Of a stretch of 64,000 bases of DNA, positions 1 to 11,263 are shown one piece after another. Position 1 is the stretch's first letter. Every line of letters starts with the position of its first letter. Source of the DNA: Narthecium ossifragum (lineage: Eukaryota > Streptophyta > Magnoliopsida > Dioscoreales > Nartheciaceae). The position numbers and the translations under genes were made by a program. The notes beneath the pieces were generated by a model. It was not told the DNA's origin and searched no databases. It saw only the letters and a program-made list of their open reading frames with translations. The stretch spans positions 13,406,290 to 13,470,289 of the forward strand of contig OY986965.1 of NCBI GenBank assembly GCA_963920575.1, read 5' to 3'.

Positions 1-976
1 GCTTCGCTGGAAGAGGGCGATGGCCGCCCTGGAGAGGTGGAGGCCGCGGTGGCACTCGTCGAGGGATTGAAGCAAATTGGGACATTATGTAAGGGTATTT
101 TAGTCCTAAAAAAATAAAAACTAACCAAATCTGTTATCACATGGACTTACCGTCCTAAAAAAATACTAACTGGCCTATGGGATGATAAATATCACCTAAC
201 GGCACGTTTGGTTCGCACAAGAAATGGGAATGGGATTGGGAATGGGATTAGGAATGGGAATGGAATGGGAATGGGATTAGGAATGGACTATTACCAAGGT
301 GAATTTGTGATTTCAGGATTGGGAATGGAAATGGAGCATTACCGTGTTTGGTATACAAACAGAATCCTGGGAATGGAATAGGAATGAAGTACAAATGACT
401 AAAATAACCTTAATAATGTTCTCAAGTGGATGACAAAAAGCAATTGAAGATGGGAAGGCCGGCTGTGAGTGGATCTCCAAAGTGTACGTATGTTCTTAAT
501 GAAATAGTAGCAGCTCACTGTTTCATAATAGTTGAGGCACTTTGCTGCATTGAGAATGTAGTAAGATCAATACAATACGTCAAACAAGTACAAGGAGAAA
601 ATTACCAGCATGCAACTAACACCCTGAGGCATTAACACTAGTTTATCAATACATATCACCACTTAAGAGAAAATTACCATGAAACTATAACATCTCCGAC
701 TGCCAAACTATCAACTCATACAACGTACATAGGCAGATTAAACATTCCAACAACTAAATTGACTTAATTAGCCACAAAAACTTTAACAAAATCCACAATA
801 AGTCCATACAAGTCCATGTTTGGCATAAATTAATAAATTAACTACAGCCAATAGCACTTAAAGCATTTAAAATTGACTACAGTCAAGTTCATGTTTGGCA
901 TAAATTAACTACAATAATATGGCAAAAGATCAAATATGTCCAAAATTGATATGACCAACTTCATTCAATGCTTCAT

Positions 977-2008
977 TTAATGCCGGTCGAGGTATCTCTT
1001 GACATATCGGGCTCTTTGTTCGATTGGAAGGCTAAAAAAATATGAAATAAGTGTATCATCTGCACCCATTTTGTATCCAGCATCATCTCTCTCATCTTCA
1101 TTCAATCCTTCCAATTTCTGTAGCTCAGAAAAAAAATTATCCTTCCTCTCAAGAAGTAACTTGTCAGTACCTATAGCTTGGCTAAGTTCATGAGTTGCAT
1201 GCTGAATTTTGGAACCAATAGTTGAAGCAACTTGATGAATAGCCTCAATAACTTCAGCTCCTGTATTGGATTTCTTTCGCCGTTTTACCCGAGAGGAAGT
1301 AATTTCACTTGGACTGCCAATGTCTACATGAGTAGCGAACATGTTTACATCTGCTTGACCAGTAGGCATTGGTACATTCTCCTCTGCAAACCAATCGGTA
1401 TTGTAAGGTGGTATATACTGACTTTTAACAATGTTTTCAATATCTTCTTCCCTATTTTCCTCAACCACATCAGCAGGTCCCTCTGCATCTTTTCCCATTG
1501 CCCGATCCTTGGCAAAGATTACACACAGCGTTTCAAAGTGGTCTAGCTTCTTGTGCCTGAAATTAGCTGCTCTTTTATGACTCTGCAAAAATTTAAAATG
1601 CTATGTAAGTACCATAGAAAACACTACTACAAACATGATAATAGTAGTTGACTTGCCATTGAGCTTAAGGAAAATTTACCTTGATATATTCATCCCAAAC
1701 AGCAGGCTCGGCAACCACATATTTGTTGACAGGATCCCAACCAAATCCACTGGTATTTGTACCATAAATCATGTCATAGACAATTGAAAAGTCTCTTTTC
1801 ATAATTTTTAACCTTGATTCAATGTGTGGCTTTCCTTTTATTCCAGCATCAGGTAATTGTTCTTTCACGGCACTCTCTAATATTATTAATATCCCCCCTT
1901 GAACCCATTATCTGCATTATGAGTGTCCTTGTTATACAAATCCAGCAATGCGGCAATAAGTATGGTGTCCTCCTCATCAGTCCATTTGTGCTTATCTCCT
2001 TGAGACAT
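977..2008 (-). pseudogene. MYB/SANT-like partner protein of the Harbinger element, frameshifted
   Basis: Three exons are visible on the minus strand: from the ATG at 2008 to about 1680 (one stretch, frame changing within it) and 1582-977, with a GT..AG intron at 1679-1583 in phase 0. The product has the plant MYB/SANT-like domain: KWTDEED near the start, then DAGIKGKPHIESR, SGFGWD, VWDEYIK and LCVIFAKDRA. In Harbinger elements this second protein binds DNA and helps bring the nuclease to the ends. The frame breaks at a run of six G (minus strand, around 1900): the upstream frame meets TAA a few codons later, while the conserved continuation lies in another frame. One base more in the run would join them, so a sequencing error is possible. 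Confidence 0.82.
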
Positions 2009-2222
2009 TACTATCAAATATCAACAGATAAAAAAATATAAGCATATAACTAAGGAAATAGAAAATCACTTGCAACTTTATATGACTCAAGCATCAAGTT
2101 CAAAGTAGCATTTCAAGCATCAAGTTCAGAGTACATTATCCAAAAGTACTAGTGTCAATAGTACTAATACAAATAAACAATGCAAATAACAATGGTTCAA
2201 CACAAAAACATGTTCAATTTCT

Positions 2223-3577
2223 TCATGTTCTCCACTGATTGAACATATCCTCTGCCAATTGACTTCTCCAATTACTCCATGCATCGCTGGTTTCAATTGT
2301 GCTAATTGGATCACCATGAACATCATTAGCTGCATCTTGACGATCTAACTCAGGTTCCAAAGGATCCTCATTCATTTCTTTCCTTATAAGATTATGTAAT
2401 AGACAACACGCAATAATTATGCGATTGTGTGTTCTAACTGGATAAAATGAAGGACTCCTTAAAATTGCCCACCGCATTTTCAACAAGCCAAAACATCTCT
2501 CAATGACATTTCTTGCAGATGCGTGCTTCATGTTAAAAAGTTCTTCAGGAAATCGAGGTTGATGTCCTTGTCTCCAATCATTAAGATGATACCTCATCCC
2601 TCTGTAAGGGGCTAAAAATCCATTGCAATTTGTATATCCCGCATCAACCAAATAGTAGCAACCTAGATATCATATCGGTTGTTAGAAGATTAATACATAT
2701 ATAAGATGTTAAATAATTATTGAAGAGTTTGATTACACTCTTACCCTGAGGAACTTTTAAACCATTTGGTCTACTCAATGCATCGCGAAGCACCCTTCCA
2801 TCTGCGGCTGAACCCTCCCAACCATGCAAAACATATATAAACTCCATATTCGGTGAACAGACGCCTAACACGTTTGTGGAGATCTCATTCTTTCTATTCC
2901 GGTATCTTGCTCTGTCATTTATAGGTACTCTTACATTGATATGTGTCCCATCTAACGCACCAAGACAATTCTACAATTCAAAGAGATGCACCCTTCAGTA
3001 TTATAATTAAAAAACTTGAATAGTAACTTATAACTCGATTTTATACCTTGAACCACTTCCATCGCTCATCTGTGGAGTCAACAGGTACTGGCTCTGGTTT
3101 TTTTTGCAACTGTTCATGTAATCGGGTCACAGCATGTAGAACCCTATTGAAATGTCTACTAATAGTTTCTCCCGAGTGCATAAACCGAAATTTAATCACT
3201 CTGTTTTTCACATGATGGGCGAGAATGTGTAAAAACATAGCAACTTGCTCATTAATTTGCAAGTGCTTTGTTGCTGTTAACCCCCCTACAGTATCTAGCA
3301 TGTAGCACAAAGTTTCGAAAGTCTTCTTGTCCATTCTTAGCTGCTCAATGCAAGTCCGTTCACTTGCATAAACTAAATCGTGAATGCGAGCTTTCTGAAT
3401 CGCAAAGTCCAAGTTATAAGACTTGTTTCTAAGTCTTGTGGTATAAAGTGATGCGCCTAGAAAAAGAAGATTTAAAAGTAGCTCTACTAGGCAGAGAATT
3501 TGATTCCATGTAGAAATGACAGCTGCATACTTTCTCCTCAGTATCAATTTTCTAGTTGTCAAATTCAAACGAGCCAT
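2223..3577 (-). CDS. Harbinger transposase (HARBI1/ALP1-like nuclease), three exons, intact
   Basis: Exons on the minus strand are 3577-3047, 2970-2745 and 2662-2223, joined by two GT..AG introns that keep frame, giving 398 residues, normal for plant HARBI1-like proteins. The N-terminal 177 residues form the helical helix-turn-helix part ([18 protein letters not shown]). The DDE nuclease fold follows: LDGTHI with D184, GSAADGRVL with D234, [18 protein letters not shown], then [16 protein letters not shown] cannot settle the third catalytic acid by eye (D281 in NDW or E307 in VIER). The start is the ATG opening [10 protein letters not shown]. Some host ALP1-type genes are domesticated from this family, but here the terminal repeats and target duplication show the gene is still inside a transposon. 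Confidence 0.93.
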
Positions 3578-3935
3578 ATCTGCATATGACTTATAGTCAG
3601 AGACAATCTAATAATATCACACTATGACTTCTAATCATAAATACACAGATATAGATGCAAAATTTATACACCGCAAATAAAGAAGTGAAATTCCAATGAA
3701 TTAAAATAATAGGTAACATAATGGACTGCACTTAAAACCATCTTTGTCATACAAACATGAACTCAGCTAGATATATACAAACATGAACTCAGCTATATAC
3801 ACATTACAAACTAATCATGCACTTAAAGCTTCAATTCAAAATTAACTCATCTACATATATACAAATAGTGGAAAGGAGAACAAAAATGAGAAACAGAGTG
3901 AGAAGCAGAGTAGAAACAGAGGAGAGAAGACAAAT

Positions 3936-4680
3936 GCTGGAAATCCATCGCCGGAGGAGGAGAGATGTCGGGAGAGAGGACGCCGGAGGAGGAGAGAAAG
4001 AGGGGAGGAGAGGAGGGACGGGGAGGCCATGGGAGTTGACCCTGTGCCATGGCCGCATGCCGACAAGGTGGAGGAAAACCAGTCCAGGAGATGAGTTTGA
4101 AGCAAATGATGGAAATCCATCGCCGGAGGAGAGAGGTCGGGAAAGAGGACGCCGGAGGAGGAGAGAAAGAGGGAAGGAGAAGAGGGACGGGGAGAGGACG
4201 CCGGAGGAGGAGAGAAAGAAGGGAGGAGAAGAGGGACGGGGAGAGGACGCCGGAGGAGGAGAGAAAGACGGGAGGAGAGGAGGGACGGGGAGGCCATGGG
4301 AGTTGACCCTATGCCATGGCCGCATGCCGACGAGGTTGGGGAAAACCTCCGGGAGATGAGTTTGAACCAGGTGATGGAAATCCATCGCCGGAGGAGGAGA
4401 GAGGTCGGGAGAGAAGACACCAGAGGAGGAGAGAAAGAGGGGAGGAGAAGATGGACGGTGAGAGGACGCCCCTGCGCCATGGCCGCATGCCGACGAGGCG
4501 GAGGAAAACCTCCGGGATATCAAGGCGGCTCCATGGAAAGCATCGGGAGAGAGGATGCCAGAGGACGAGAAAGAGGGAGGAGAAGAGGGAAGGGGTGGGA
4601 GAAGAAGAAGAGAGGAGAGGGGAAGAGGGAAAGGGCGTACCTCCGCTGATGACCACCAGCAGATCGGGATCAAGAGGACG
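3936..4680. repeat. GA-rich tandem and higher-order repeats in the Harbinger leader
   Basis: Short GGAGGAGAGAAAGAGG-like units recur, and a higher-order unit of roughly 265 bp is marked by the phrase CCATGGCCGCATGCCGAC near 4047, 4315 and 4483 and by GAAATCCATCGCCGGAGG near 3940, 4108 and 4378. It lies between the transposase start and the right end, so it is upstream of both element genes. Long frames open across it on both strands only because the repeats lack stops. Confidence 0.85.
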
Positions 4681-5006
4681 CCGGAGCCGCAAACTGCGCT
4701 TCGAGCCTCGGCAGTGAGATCACGCGGAAGAGGGTTTCACGGGAGAGAGAACGCCAAGGAGATGAAAGATCGCAGGAGAGAGAGTCCGAACAAGGGTAGA
4801 TTAGTAATTGTCTTTTTTTAATCCCCCATCGTCCGGAACGGAATGAACCAGTCCGGGGTATGAGATGGGAATGGTCTATTCCCAAGTTGTCAGGAATGAA
4901 GCATTCCATTCCTGACGTTAAGTCCCAACCAAACATGGGAATGGGATTTGACTAGGGAATTGACCATTCCATTCCCATCATTTTGGTGCAACCAAACATG
5001 CCGTAA

Positions 5007-6414
5007 TTGAACTTATCGCCAATTATATCTAAAAAGAAACCATTCCTAGCATATAGAACCTTCGTCTAAGAAACAGAGATGAGGAAATCCGCTAGTTGTA
5101 TAGCCATTGAACATGTAACTAAGGACAAGTACTATCCATGCTATTGAAGTTTCTAAGAATCTAAGTTGAGCACTCTCAATCCTCCTGTCTCTTTATATTT
5201 TCAACTCAAAACCAGCACATCGGATCATAACCCTTTTCTCTAGTTGCGACCCGCATCATAAGAATTTAGGCCTCCTTGATCCATTTGTAGTCACATGGAC
5301 GACAACAGAAGGTTAGGAAGTGCAGTCCAAACTGAGTCAATGAGACCTAATCTCATATCAATGGAAAGCACTTGCCTTTCCATATAGCTAGTAAGATAAA
5401 TCATCTTGCATAACATGAAATCTTTCTCAAAGAAGTGAAAGAAATGAAGGCCAAGACAAACTCCCATTATCAAGAACTTGTACCGCCAAATTTGGCTTCG
5501 CTTATAATTCCACGTAATAATAAGCCATCCTCCCCCTCTAGTTTGGCTACGAATACTGAAGCTTTTAATTGTCAAGTCTCTGATCAGTTCATTGTGTGGA
5601 TTATGAGAACACTTATCATTCTTTTATCATCCTTTGCCTCTTCGCAATCAAAACCCTGACCTCACCTTCACACCTCCCACCTTAATCCAATGGAAGGGCA
5701 ACAAGGCAGGCGAGTAGACAATTTATGTTTTCACTATGTTTCTTTTCTACTTTGGCTAGCACCCAGTAGCAACCAATGGTTGAAAACTGGTGCTGTGCTC
5801 GCCACTGCTGCCAGCAATGGCCGCACAAATTATCAGCTGCTGATGCTGCAGTCGTAGCCACTATCAGTGCTAGTGCTGGGCTGCTGAAGTTATTTGAGCT
5901 TCTTATCTTCTATAGTATTACTATCTACTCCTCTTCTCTATGCACTTTTCCAATGTGTTTTGCTTTTTGACTTTGTAATAACGAAGTCAAACCACAACAT
6001 CTGAACTGGAAGCCATTGATCCTTTCTCTATTAGCTGGGGGTTCAAAGAAGCATGTGAATAACCATGATATGAAAAGGTGGCATCTAAAAGTAGGAAGTG
6101 TCTCGAGAGTGTAAGTTAACTTGGGTGACTGTGAGTTTCGGTAAGGATGCCAATCCATTTAAAGGTTGCTCTTCTAAGATGGTGTTCTTTTTTGTTGATT
6201 TTCTAAATCTGTAAGTTTTTCTAACTTAGTCTAAATACAATGGTTGTTCTGCTGTAATATTCTCGTACTCATATCCTTGTGTATAACTAGTCTTTCTAAT
6301 TAAGATAATGTTTTCCAAAAAAGATAAACATGCCATACTAGATTCACATAGAAGTAAAATAACTTATGAAGTACGAAGATTTACTGACCTTCAGTCCCTG
6401 CAGTTTACATACAT
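5007..6414. other. Intergenic, no recognisable gene
   Basis: AT-rich sequence with only short unsupported frames. I see no TIR, LTR or conserved domain. It could hold the 3' flank of the hydrolase fragment that follows. Confidence 0.5.
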
Positions 6415-7499
6415 CTACATCTCAGCACCTTGGATGATGCTAGTGACAAACTCTGTCATAGCCTGCACTGCCTTCTTTTCCTCATTCACCTGGTCTGATC
6501 CCAACGACTGTAGGAACTTTTTTCCAATTTTGAATGAGTGGTCACCACCTTCAATCACATGCAACTCATTGATGCATTTCATTTTCTTGCGGGTGGCCGC
6601 TAGCTTGTCCAGTGGACATAAGCTATCTTTACTCCCCTGCAGAAGAAATCCACCATGAATTATATATAGGTCTACGACAATGTTTAAGAGAATGCGAATC
6701 AACCAATTTCCAACCTTTTACCTGGACAAACATTGTCGGTACTTTAAGTTGCAACAAAGTCTCATCCCGTATTGCTCCATTCATTCCCTTCAAGAAGCAA
6801 GAAGAAAAACGAACCAGTTAGGATATGCATATACGATCTGAATTTTGAGTTTGAAAGTTTTAAGCCGCCTAATCACCTAATTGACAGGTCTGTGTCATAG
6901 TCTGGTATTGCCCAAGTCAATTCCAACTTCTGAGTTTCCAACATTGCAAGAAATGCTATCCATATTTTCATACTCCTGCTTTAGGAGAGGCTACCATGCA
7001 ATTTTGTTGCAAGTTTTGAGCAGTATATAATTTACTTACAGTGCAGAAAATGTACCATCTAAAAGCTTCAACCGAACATCTCCCATTTTCTCTTGTATGT
7101 GCTATATTTGTTCAAGAACAAATTTGGCATTTCTTCTCAAAAACTAAATGATGGTTCTGAAAAATATTTTGCAAGAATTGGTACAAGTTTTACAAGTTCA
7201 ATGAATTCACTGTTCTCCATCACCCATACATGAATATTTTGAAGTTACTAATACTCCTAGAACTAACAGTTAAGACATTTTAATTTTTAGCATCTGATTA
7301 GTATATTACCAATGATTCTGAGAGAAAAACTATTTAAATTGAGTGAAATAGCCAGAGAAACATAGGGAAAAGCTATTTGGATGAAAATAAAATCAGAGAA
7401 TAAAAAGGTTAGGCAGAGGAGTAAACCTTTAACGGATAGACCAAGCAAATGATTGCTGAAACATGGATACCTTCTGCACCAGCTACCATCCAGCTAACA
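6415..7499 (-). pseudogene. TEX30/KANSL3-like alpha/beta hydrolase, 3' exons only
   Basis: Three minus-strand exons with consistent phases: 7499-7427, 6787-6722 and 6636-6415 (stop at 6415). They read VSWMVAGAEGIHVSAIICL, then NGAIRDETLLQLKVPTMFVQ, then GSKDSLCPLDKL and HVIEGGDHSFKIGK. This is the C-terminal half of the plant TEX30-like (KAT8 NSL complex subunit 3-like) serine hydrolase; the GGDHSF histidine matches the triad histidine of the fold. The N-terminal half, with the expected nucleophile motif GxSMGSR, is not found between 7500 and the PPR gene stop, so the gene is 5'-truncated unless its first exons lie inside or beyond the PPR gene. The three exons have no stops. Family call is firm, functional status is not. 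Confidence 0.75.
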
Positions 7500-7633
7500 C
7501 TGTCCAAACATTAGACGAGAAGTCTTACTATCTAAAGCAAAAGATAAAGAGGTGGAGAATTATTTAACCACGATGTGGCAGACAATCAAGAAACAATATG
7601 TTCCTCTAGGAGAGACTACCTTGAACCCATGGC

Positions 7634-10066
7634 ATACCAATCTGCTGTAGTCTTAAAATTTCCAGACACATTACGTGGAAGCCGATAGCTTCAAGATACC
7701 TTCCATATCAAGAATGATCTGATCATTAAAAAACAAATGGTGTATTTCACAAATCAAAATAACAGCAAAACTTTCTGAGAGCTTTTAACACCACATGACA
7801 ATTTTGTCCGAAAGTTATGCACATACTCTTACCTATACGGCATGCGAACAAATGAAATTGTCAAGCCATGTTGGAGGCAAACTTCAAGTCAATATCTGTT
7901 CATTCCAAGGGTGGAGAAGATTCTTTTATGCCTGATTGCATAAGGAAGGATTGGAGAATGCAAAAGTACTTCATAAACAGGATTGCTTCTTCACCTTTCG
8001 ATTTTCTGGCACAATTGGGATGTGCAGCAATCCGTTAATGGAACATAAAAAAGCTCACTATCCACATCCTAACCTTCTTGACTCTCTTTCTTAGAAGAAC
8101 ATATTAACCAGTTATATAAAGTATCGGTTGTTTCCATATGGGATATCTATCACAAGACGTGTAATTTCTCTTTGAGATATCAATCACCAATCGCTTCAGC
8201 AGTAATCGGCAGCAGGTTTAAAAAGTTATCAAGCAGCCCAAATCTGCAAACATACTCAAGAAATAGAGAAACTATAACCGCAGATGGAGCTCCATTATTT
8301 GAAATCATCTCCTGAAGCAGCTTTACTGCTTCCTCAATGTCACCTCTGATGCAAAATCCTTGCAGGATGGCATTGTATGCCACCATATTCACGTGGAACC
8401 CCCTTTCTCTCATCCTTCGAATGATGCGTTTGGCTGCATGTAACTGCATATTCCTACAGTAACCATTAAGAAGACATGAATAAGATATAGGATCAGGTTC
8501 TATCTCATTCTGGGACATATGCTGGAGTAGATACTCTGCATTCTGGTACCTTCCTTCTCTAAACATTTTATTTAAAATAATATTATAATTGATGACATCA
8601 TGTTTCACTCCTTTATAGGCCATCTGCTCCATCAAATTCTCAGCTTTCTCGAGACAACCCATCTTACATAAACCTGTCATCAATGTATTATAAGTGACTG
8701 CATTTGGCTCTAAACCTTGTCTTTCCATATCATAGATTAATCTCTGCGCAGCCTCAATATGGCCACATTTGCAATACCCATCCATCAAAGTGTTATACGT
8801 GACAACATCAGGCTTACACCCTTTCCCTCCAATTTCATCAAGAAGCTTCATAGCTTCCTCCATATTCCCTACTTTACAAAATCCACAAATCAGTATATTA
8901 TAAACAAAGAGATTGCCTCGAAATCCTCTATCTTCCATTAGGTGAAACAGGCATATTGCCTCCTCAAGTCTCCCTTCTTTGCATAGTCCATCAATCAGTG
9001 TACTATATGTAAACTCATTAGGCTCCAAACCTTGTTGGCTTATCACGTCTAGAAGCCTTAATGCCTCATCCACTCTTCCCTCTCTACAAAGACCTCCCAT
9101 GATTCCCGTGTAAGTGACCACATTCGGACTCGGCCCAAATTGAACCATTTCTTGCATTATCTTCATACCTTCTTCCAACTGCCCATTAAGACAAAGCCCA
9201 TAAATCAATGCCGAGTACGTGATAACATTAGGACACATTCCCTTCTCCTTCATCTCATAGAAAACCAATTTGGCTTCGGCCACCTGCCTCTCGTGACATA
9301 AAACGTCGATAAAACCAGTAAAAGACACCACATTTCCCCATATACCCTGTTTAGTCATCCTGGCATAAAGGCTTCTAGCGAGTTTCGCCCTCCCCTCCTT
9401 ACACAACCCAGCAAGCACACAATTATACGCGACCAAACTGGGGAGCAGTCCAATTCTCAGCATCTCCAAGAGCAAACGCAAACCCATCTCCGAACTTGAA
9501 GACCCACAGATGAAATCAATCAATATTGAGTAAGTCCGGCTATCTGGGCTCGGGCCATTCTCCCTCATTTGGAGGAGAAGGCCAAAAGCTTCGCTAATCC
9601 TGCCTCGATCGCATAGCCCTTTGATCAGGGTGTTGTAAGAAATAGTGTTGGGGGAGAGAGACCATTGCTGCATTTGGTCGAAGACTTGTTGGGCGAGGTC
9701 GAGGCGGCCGGAGAGGCAGTGGGAGTGGAGAATGACATTGAGGGTGACAAGGTCGGGAGGGATGCCGGAGTGGAGCATTGAGCGGTAGAGGAAAAGGGAA
9801 GCCGATAAAAGGCGGGCTCGGGTGAGGGAGGAGAGGAGGAGGTTGAAGGAGGAGACCGAGGGAGGGCTGGGGTGGGGATGGGACGCGCGGGACAGGAGGA
9901 GGGCAGCAGCTGCGGCGAGCTTGCCGGAACTTATGAGCGACCGGAGGATCTCTGCGGCGCCACCACCGGCGGAGGAGGACGAGGTGGTGGCGCTGGTGGT
10001 GGTGGGAGGAGCGGGCGGAAATTTAGCAGCGGCAGTCCCTACTGTTCTACGGCATGCTAGAAACAT
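7634..10066 (-). repeat. Segmental duplication, copy 1 (intact PPR gene plus 3' flank)
   Basis: From about 7634 to the PPR start codon at 10066 the sequence recurs at about 25128-30298, where it is split by insertions. Similarity begins abruptly around CATACCAATCTGCTG and stops at the ATG, so the shared unit is one PPR gene with about 550 bp of 3' flank and none of its 5' flank. Confidence 0.88.
8180..10066 (-). CDS. P-class pentatricopeptide repeat protein (Rf-like), single exon
   Basis: A 628-residue, intron-free protein. Residues 1-70 are rich in Ala, Ser, Thr and Pro with few acids (starting MFLACRRTVG), plausible as an organelle transit peptide. Residues 71-595 are fifteen back-to-back 35-residue PPR motifs (for example VVTYNTLMDGYCKCG), followed by a partial sixteenth. 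Such proteins bind organellar RNA one base per motif and act in RNA stability, processing or, for Rf genes, fertility restoration. The frame stays open upstream to 10288, but I chose the ATG at 10066 because the two degenerate copies share it and lose similarity just beyond it. No C-terminal E, DYW or SMR domain is present. Base composition falls from GC-rich at the start to AT-richer at the end. Organelle and RNA target are not shown by sequence alone. Confidence 0.93.
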   Translation of the reverse strand: MFLACRRTVGTAAAKFPPAPPTTTSATTSSSSAGGGAAEILRSLISSGKLAAAAALLLSRASHPHPSPPSVSSFNLLLSSLTRARLLSASLFLYRSMLHSGIPPDLVTLNVILHSHCLSGRLDLAQQVFDQMQQWSLSPNTISYNTLIKGLCDRGRISEAFGLLLQMRENGPSPDSRTYSILIDFICGSSSSEMGLRLLLEMLRIGLLPSLVAYNCVLAGLCKEGRAKLARSLYARMTKQGIWGNVVSFTGFIDVLCHERQVAEAKLVFYEMKEKGMCPNVITYSALIYGLCLNGQLEEGMKIMQEMVQFGPSPNVVTYTGIMGGLCREGRVDEALRLLDVISQQGLEPNEFTYSTLIDGLCKEGRLEEAICLFHLMEDRGFRGNLFVYNILICGFCKVGNMEEAMKLLDEIGGKGCKPDVVTYNTLMDGYCKCGHIEAAQRLIYDMERQGLEPNAVTYNTLMTGLCKMGCLEKAENLMEQMAYKGVKHDVINYNIILNKMFREGRYQNAEYLLQHMSQNEIEPDPISYSCLLNGYCRNMQLHAAKRIIRRMRERGFHVNMVAYNAILQGFCIRGDIEEAVKLLQEMISNNGAPSAVIVSLFLEYVCRFGLLDNFLNLLPITAEAIGD

Positions 10067-10580
10067 TGGTCGGGAATCGAGGGGGGACATCCTGGACGTA
10101 ACCACTCCCGTCGGTTGGGGGCTGTGCCGCCCTGCCTTTCGATCGATACACAGTTGAGGAGGCCGATCACGAACGCCACAGTGGGAGCGATCCTGGTCAG
10201 GGAAGGCTAAGATGGCGCCTTGCATATGGGTAGCAGGAGGGCGCTTATGCCCCGACGGTGGGGCCTTATGGGGAAGGGCCCAGCCCAATAGAGCACACCC
10301 CCCACTTTAAGCGCACAATCGGTAGCTGTCATCTAATCTATGGGTCAACTGGTGGAATCTTTCATGTAGCAGTTGCAGCACAGCACAATAGGGGTGCGTT
10401 ATCCAAGGACGGGGGATGCGCGGATCCCACACGCGTTTGGATCGGTCTCGATCACAGAATCCGCCGATTACCAAACATGCCCTGAGTGAGCGAGCATGAC
10501 GGTCTATAAATAGAGAATTAATAAAAAAAAAGATGCGTTGGTGAAAGCACTGCACAAGAAGTAGGAGGGAATTCCATTAT
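10067..10580 (-). promoter_or_regulatory. 5' flank of the PPR gene with a TATA-like box
   Basis: This stretch separates the PPR start from the next element. A self-complementary TATA-like string (CTATTTATAG on the minus strand) sits near 10504-10513, about 440 bp upstream of the ATG. Nothing else recognisable is seen, and the flank is unlike those of the other two PPR copies. Promoter role is inferred from position only. Confidence 0.3.
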
Positions 10581-11263
10581 GGCTTGTTTGGTTGTTGAGA
10601 AGTGAGTTGAAGTGAAGTGATTTTTAGAGAGTGGAGTGGAGTGAAGTGAAGTGACTTCTGGGGGTTTCTGAGTTCTGGTGTTTGGTTGGGGTTTGAAGTG
10701 GGATATAGTCACCCCAAACTATTTAATATTTTAATAATTTTTCTATATTAAAATATTAAAAATAATACTATTTTAGATGACGTTGACCAATCACGAGGTG
10801 TCACGTGACATGTGGGATCCATTTATATTAATATTTTATTACAGTATGATATTATTAACATTATTTGCCACTTAAAATATTAAAATTAAAACATTAAAAT
10901 AATATTTTAATCTTAAAATATTAATAATTTAATAACTTTTAAAATAAATTATTAGAAATAATATTATTTTGGATGACGTGGACCAATCACGAGGTGACAC
11001 GTGATATGTGAGACATATTTATATTAATATTTTATTACAGTATAATATTATTAATATTATTTCCCACTTCAAATGCCACTTCAAATGACTTCAGCCCCAA
11101 AAGACTCGAAGTCGAAATGGGAAGTGGCAGCTTTGGCTACAATGACTTGGAAGTGAGGCTGTAGTGACTTCAGCTCCACTTCCGAGCAACCAAACACCTG
11201 AAGTGGCTCGGAAGTCACTTCAAAAAATGACTTCCGAGCCACTTCAGGGGAAGCAAACACGCC
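10581..11263. mobile_element. MITE-like element with GGC.TGTTTGG ends and an internal duplication
   Basis: The left end starts GGCTTGTTTGGTTG and the right end, read inward, GGCGTGTTTGCTTCC. Beside them are mirrored GAAGTGAAGTGA / CACTTCC-type subterminal repeats. The AT-rich core holds a direct duplication of 196-bp period: GATGACGT(T/G)GACCAATCACG begins at 10776 and 10972. I could not find a matching target duplication, so family (PIF or hAT type) and exact ends are uncertain. No coding capacity. Confidence 0.6.

Larger units (their letters stand above)
200..5003 (-). mobile_element. PIF/Harbinger DNA transposon, apparently full length
   Basis: The ends are imperfect inverted repeats (CGGCACGTTTGGTTCGCA on the left, CGGCATGTTTGGTTGCACC read inward from the right) flanked by the 3-bp duplication TAA at 197-199 and 5004-5006, the classic PIF/Harbinger target. 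Just inside both ends lie repeated GGGAATGGGA-type subterminal motifs. On the minus strand it carries a repeat-rich leader (about 3936-4680), a three-exon HARBI1-like nuclease and a MYB/SANT-like protein, the usual two-gene set of autonomous plant elements. Length is 4,804 bp. The nuclease is open but the MYB-like partner has a frameshift, so self-mobility is doubtful. Confidence 0.93.

Noticed and set aside
3831..4673. 280-codon Ser/Pro/Leu-rich minus-strand frame
   Set aside because: It runs through a GA-rich tandem repeat and equally long frames exist in other phases and on the other strand; no domain.
10067..10288. A 74-residue N-terminal extension of the PPR frame
   Set aside because: The frame is open by chance in GC-rich DNA; the two other copies share the ATG at 10066 and lose similarity beyond it.
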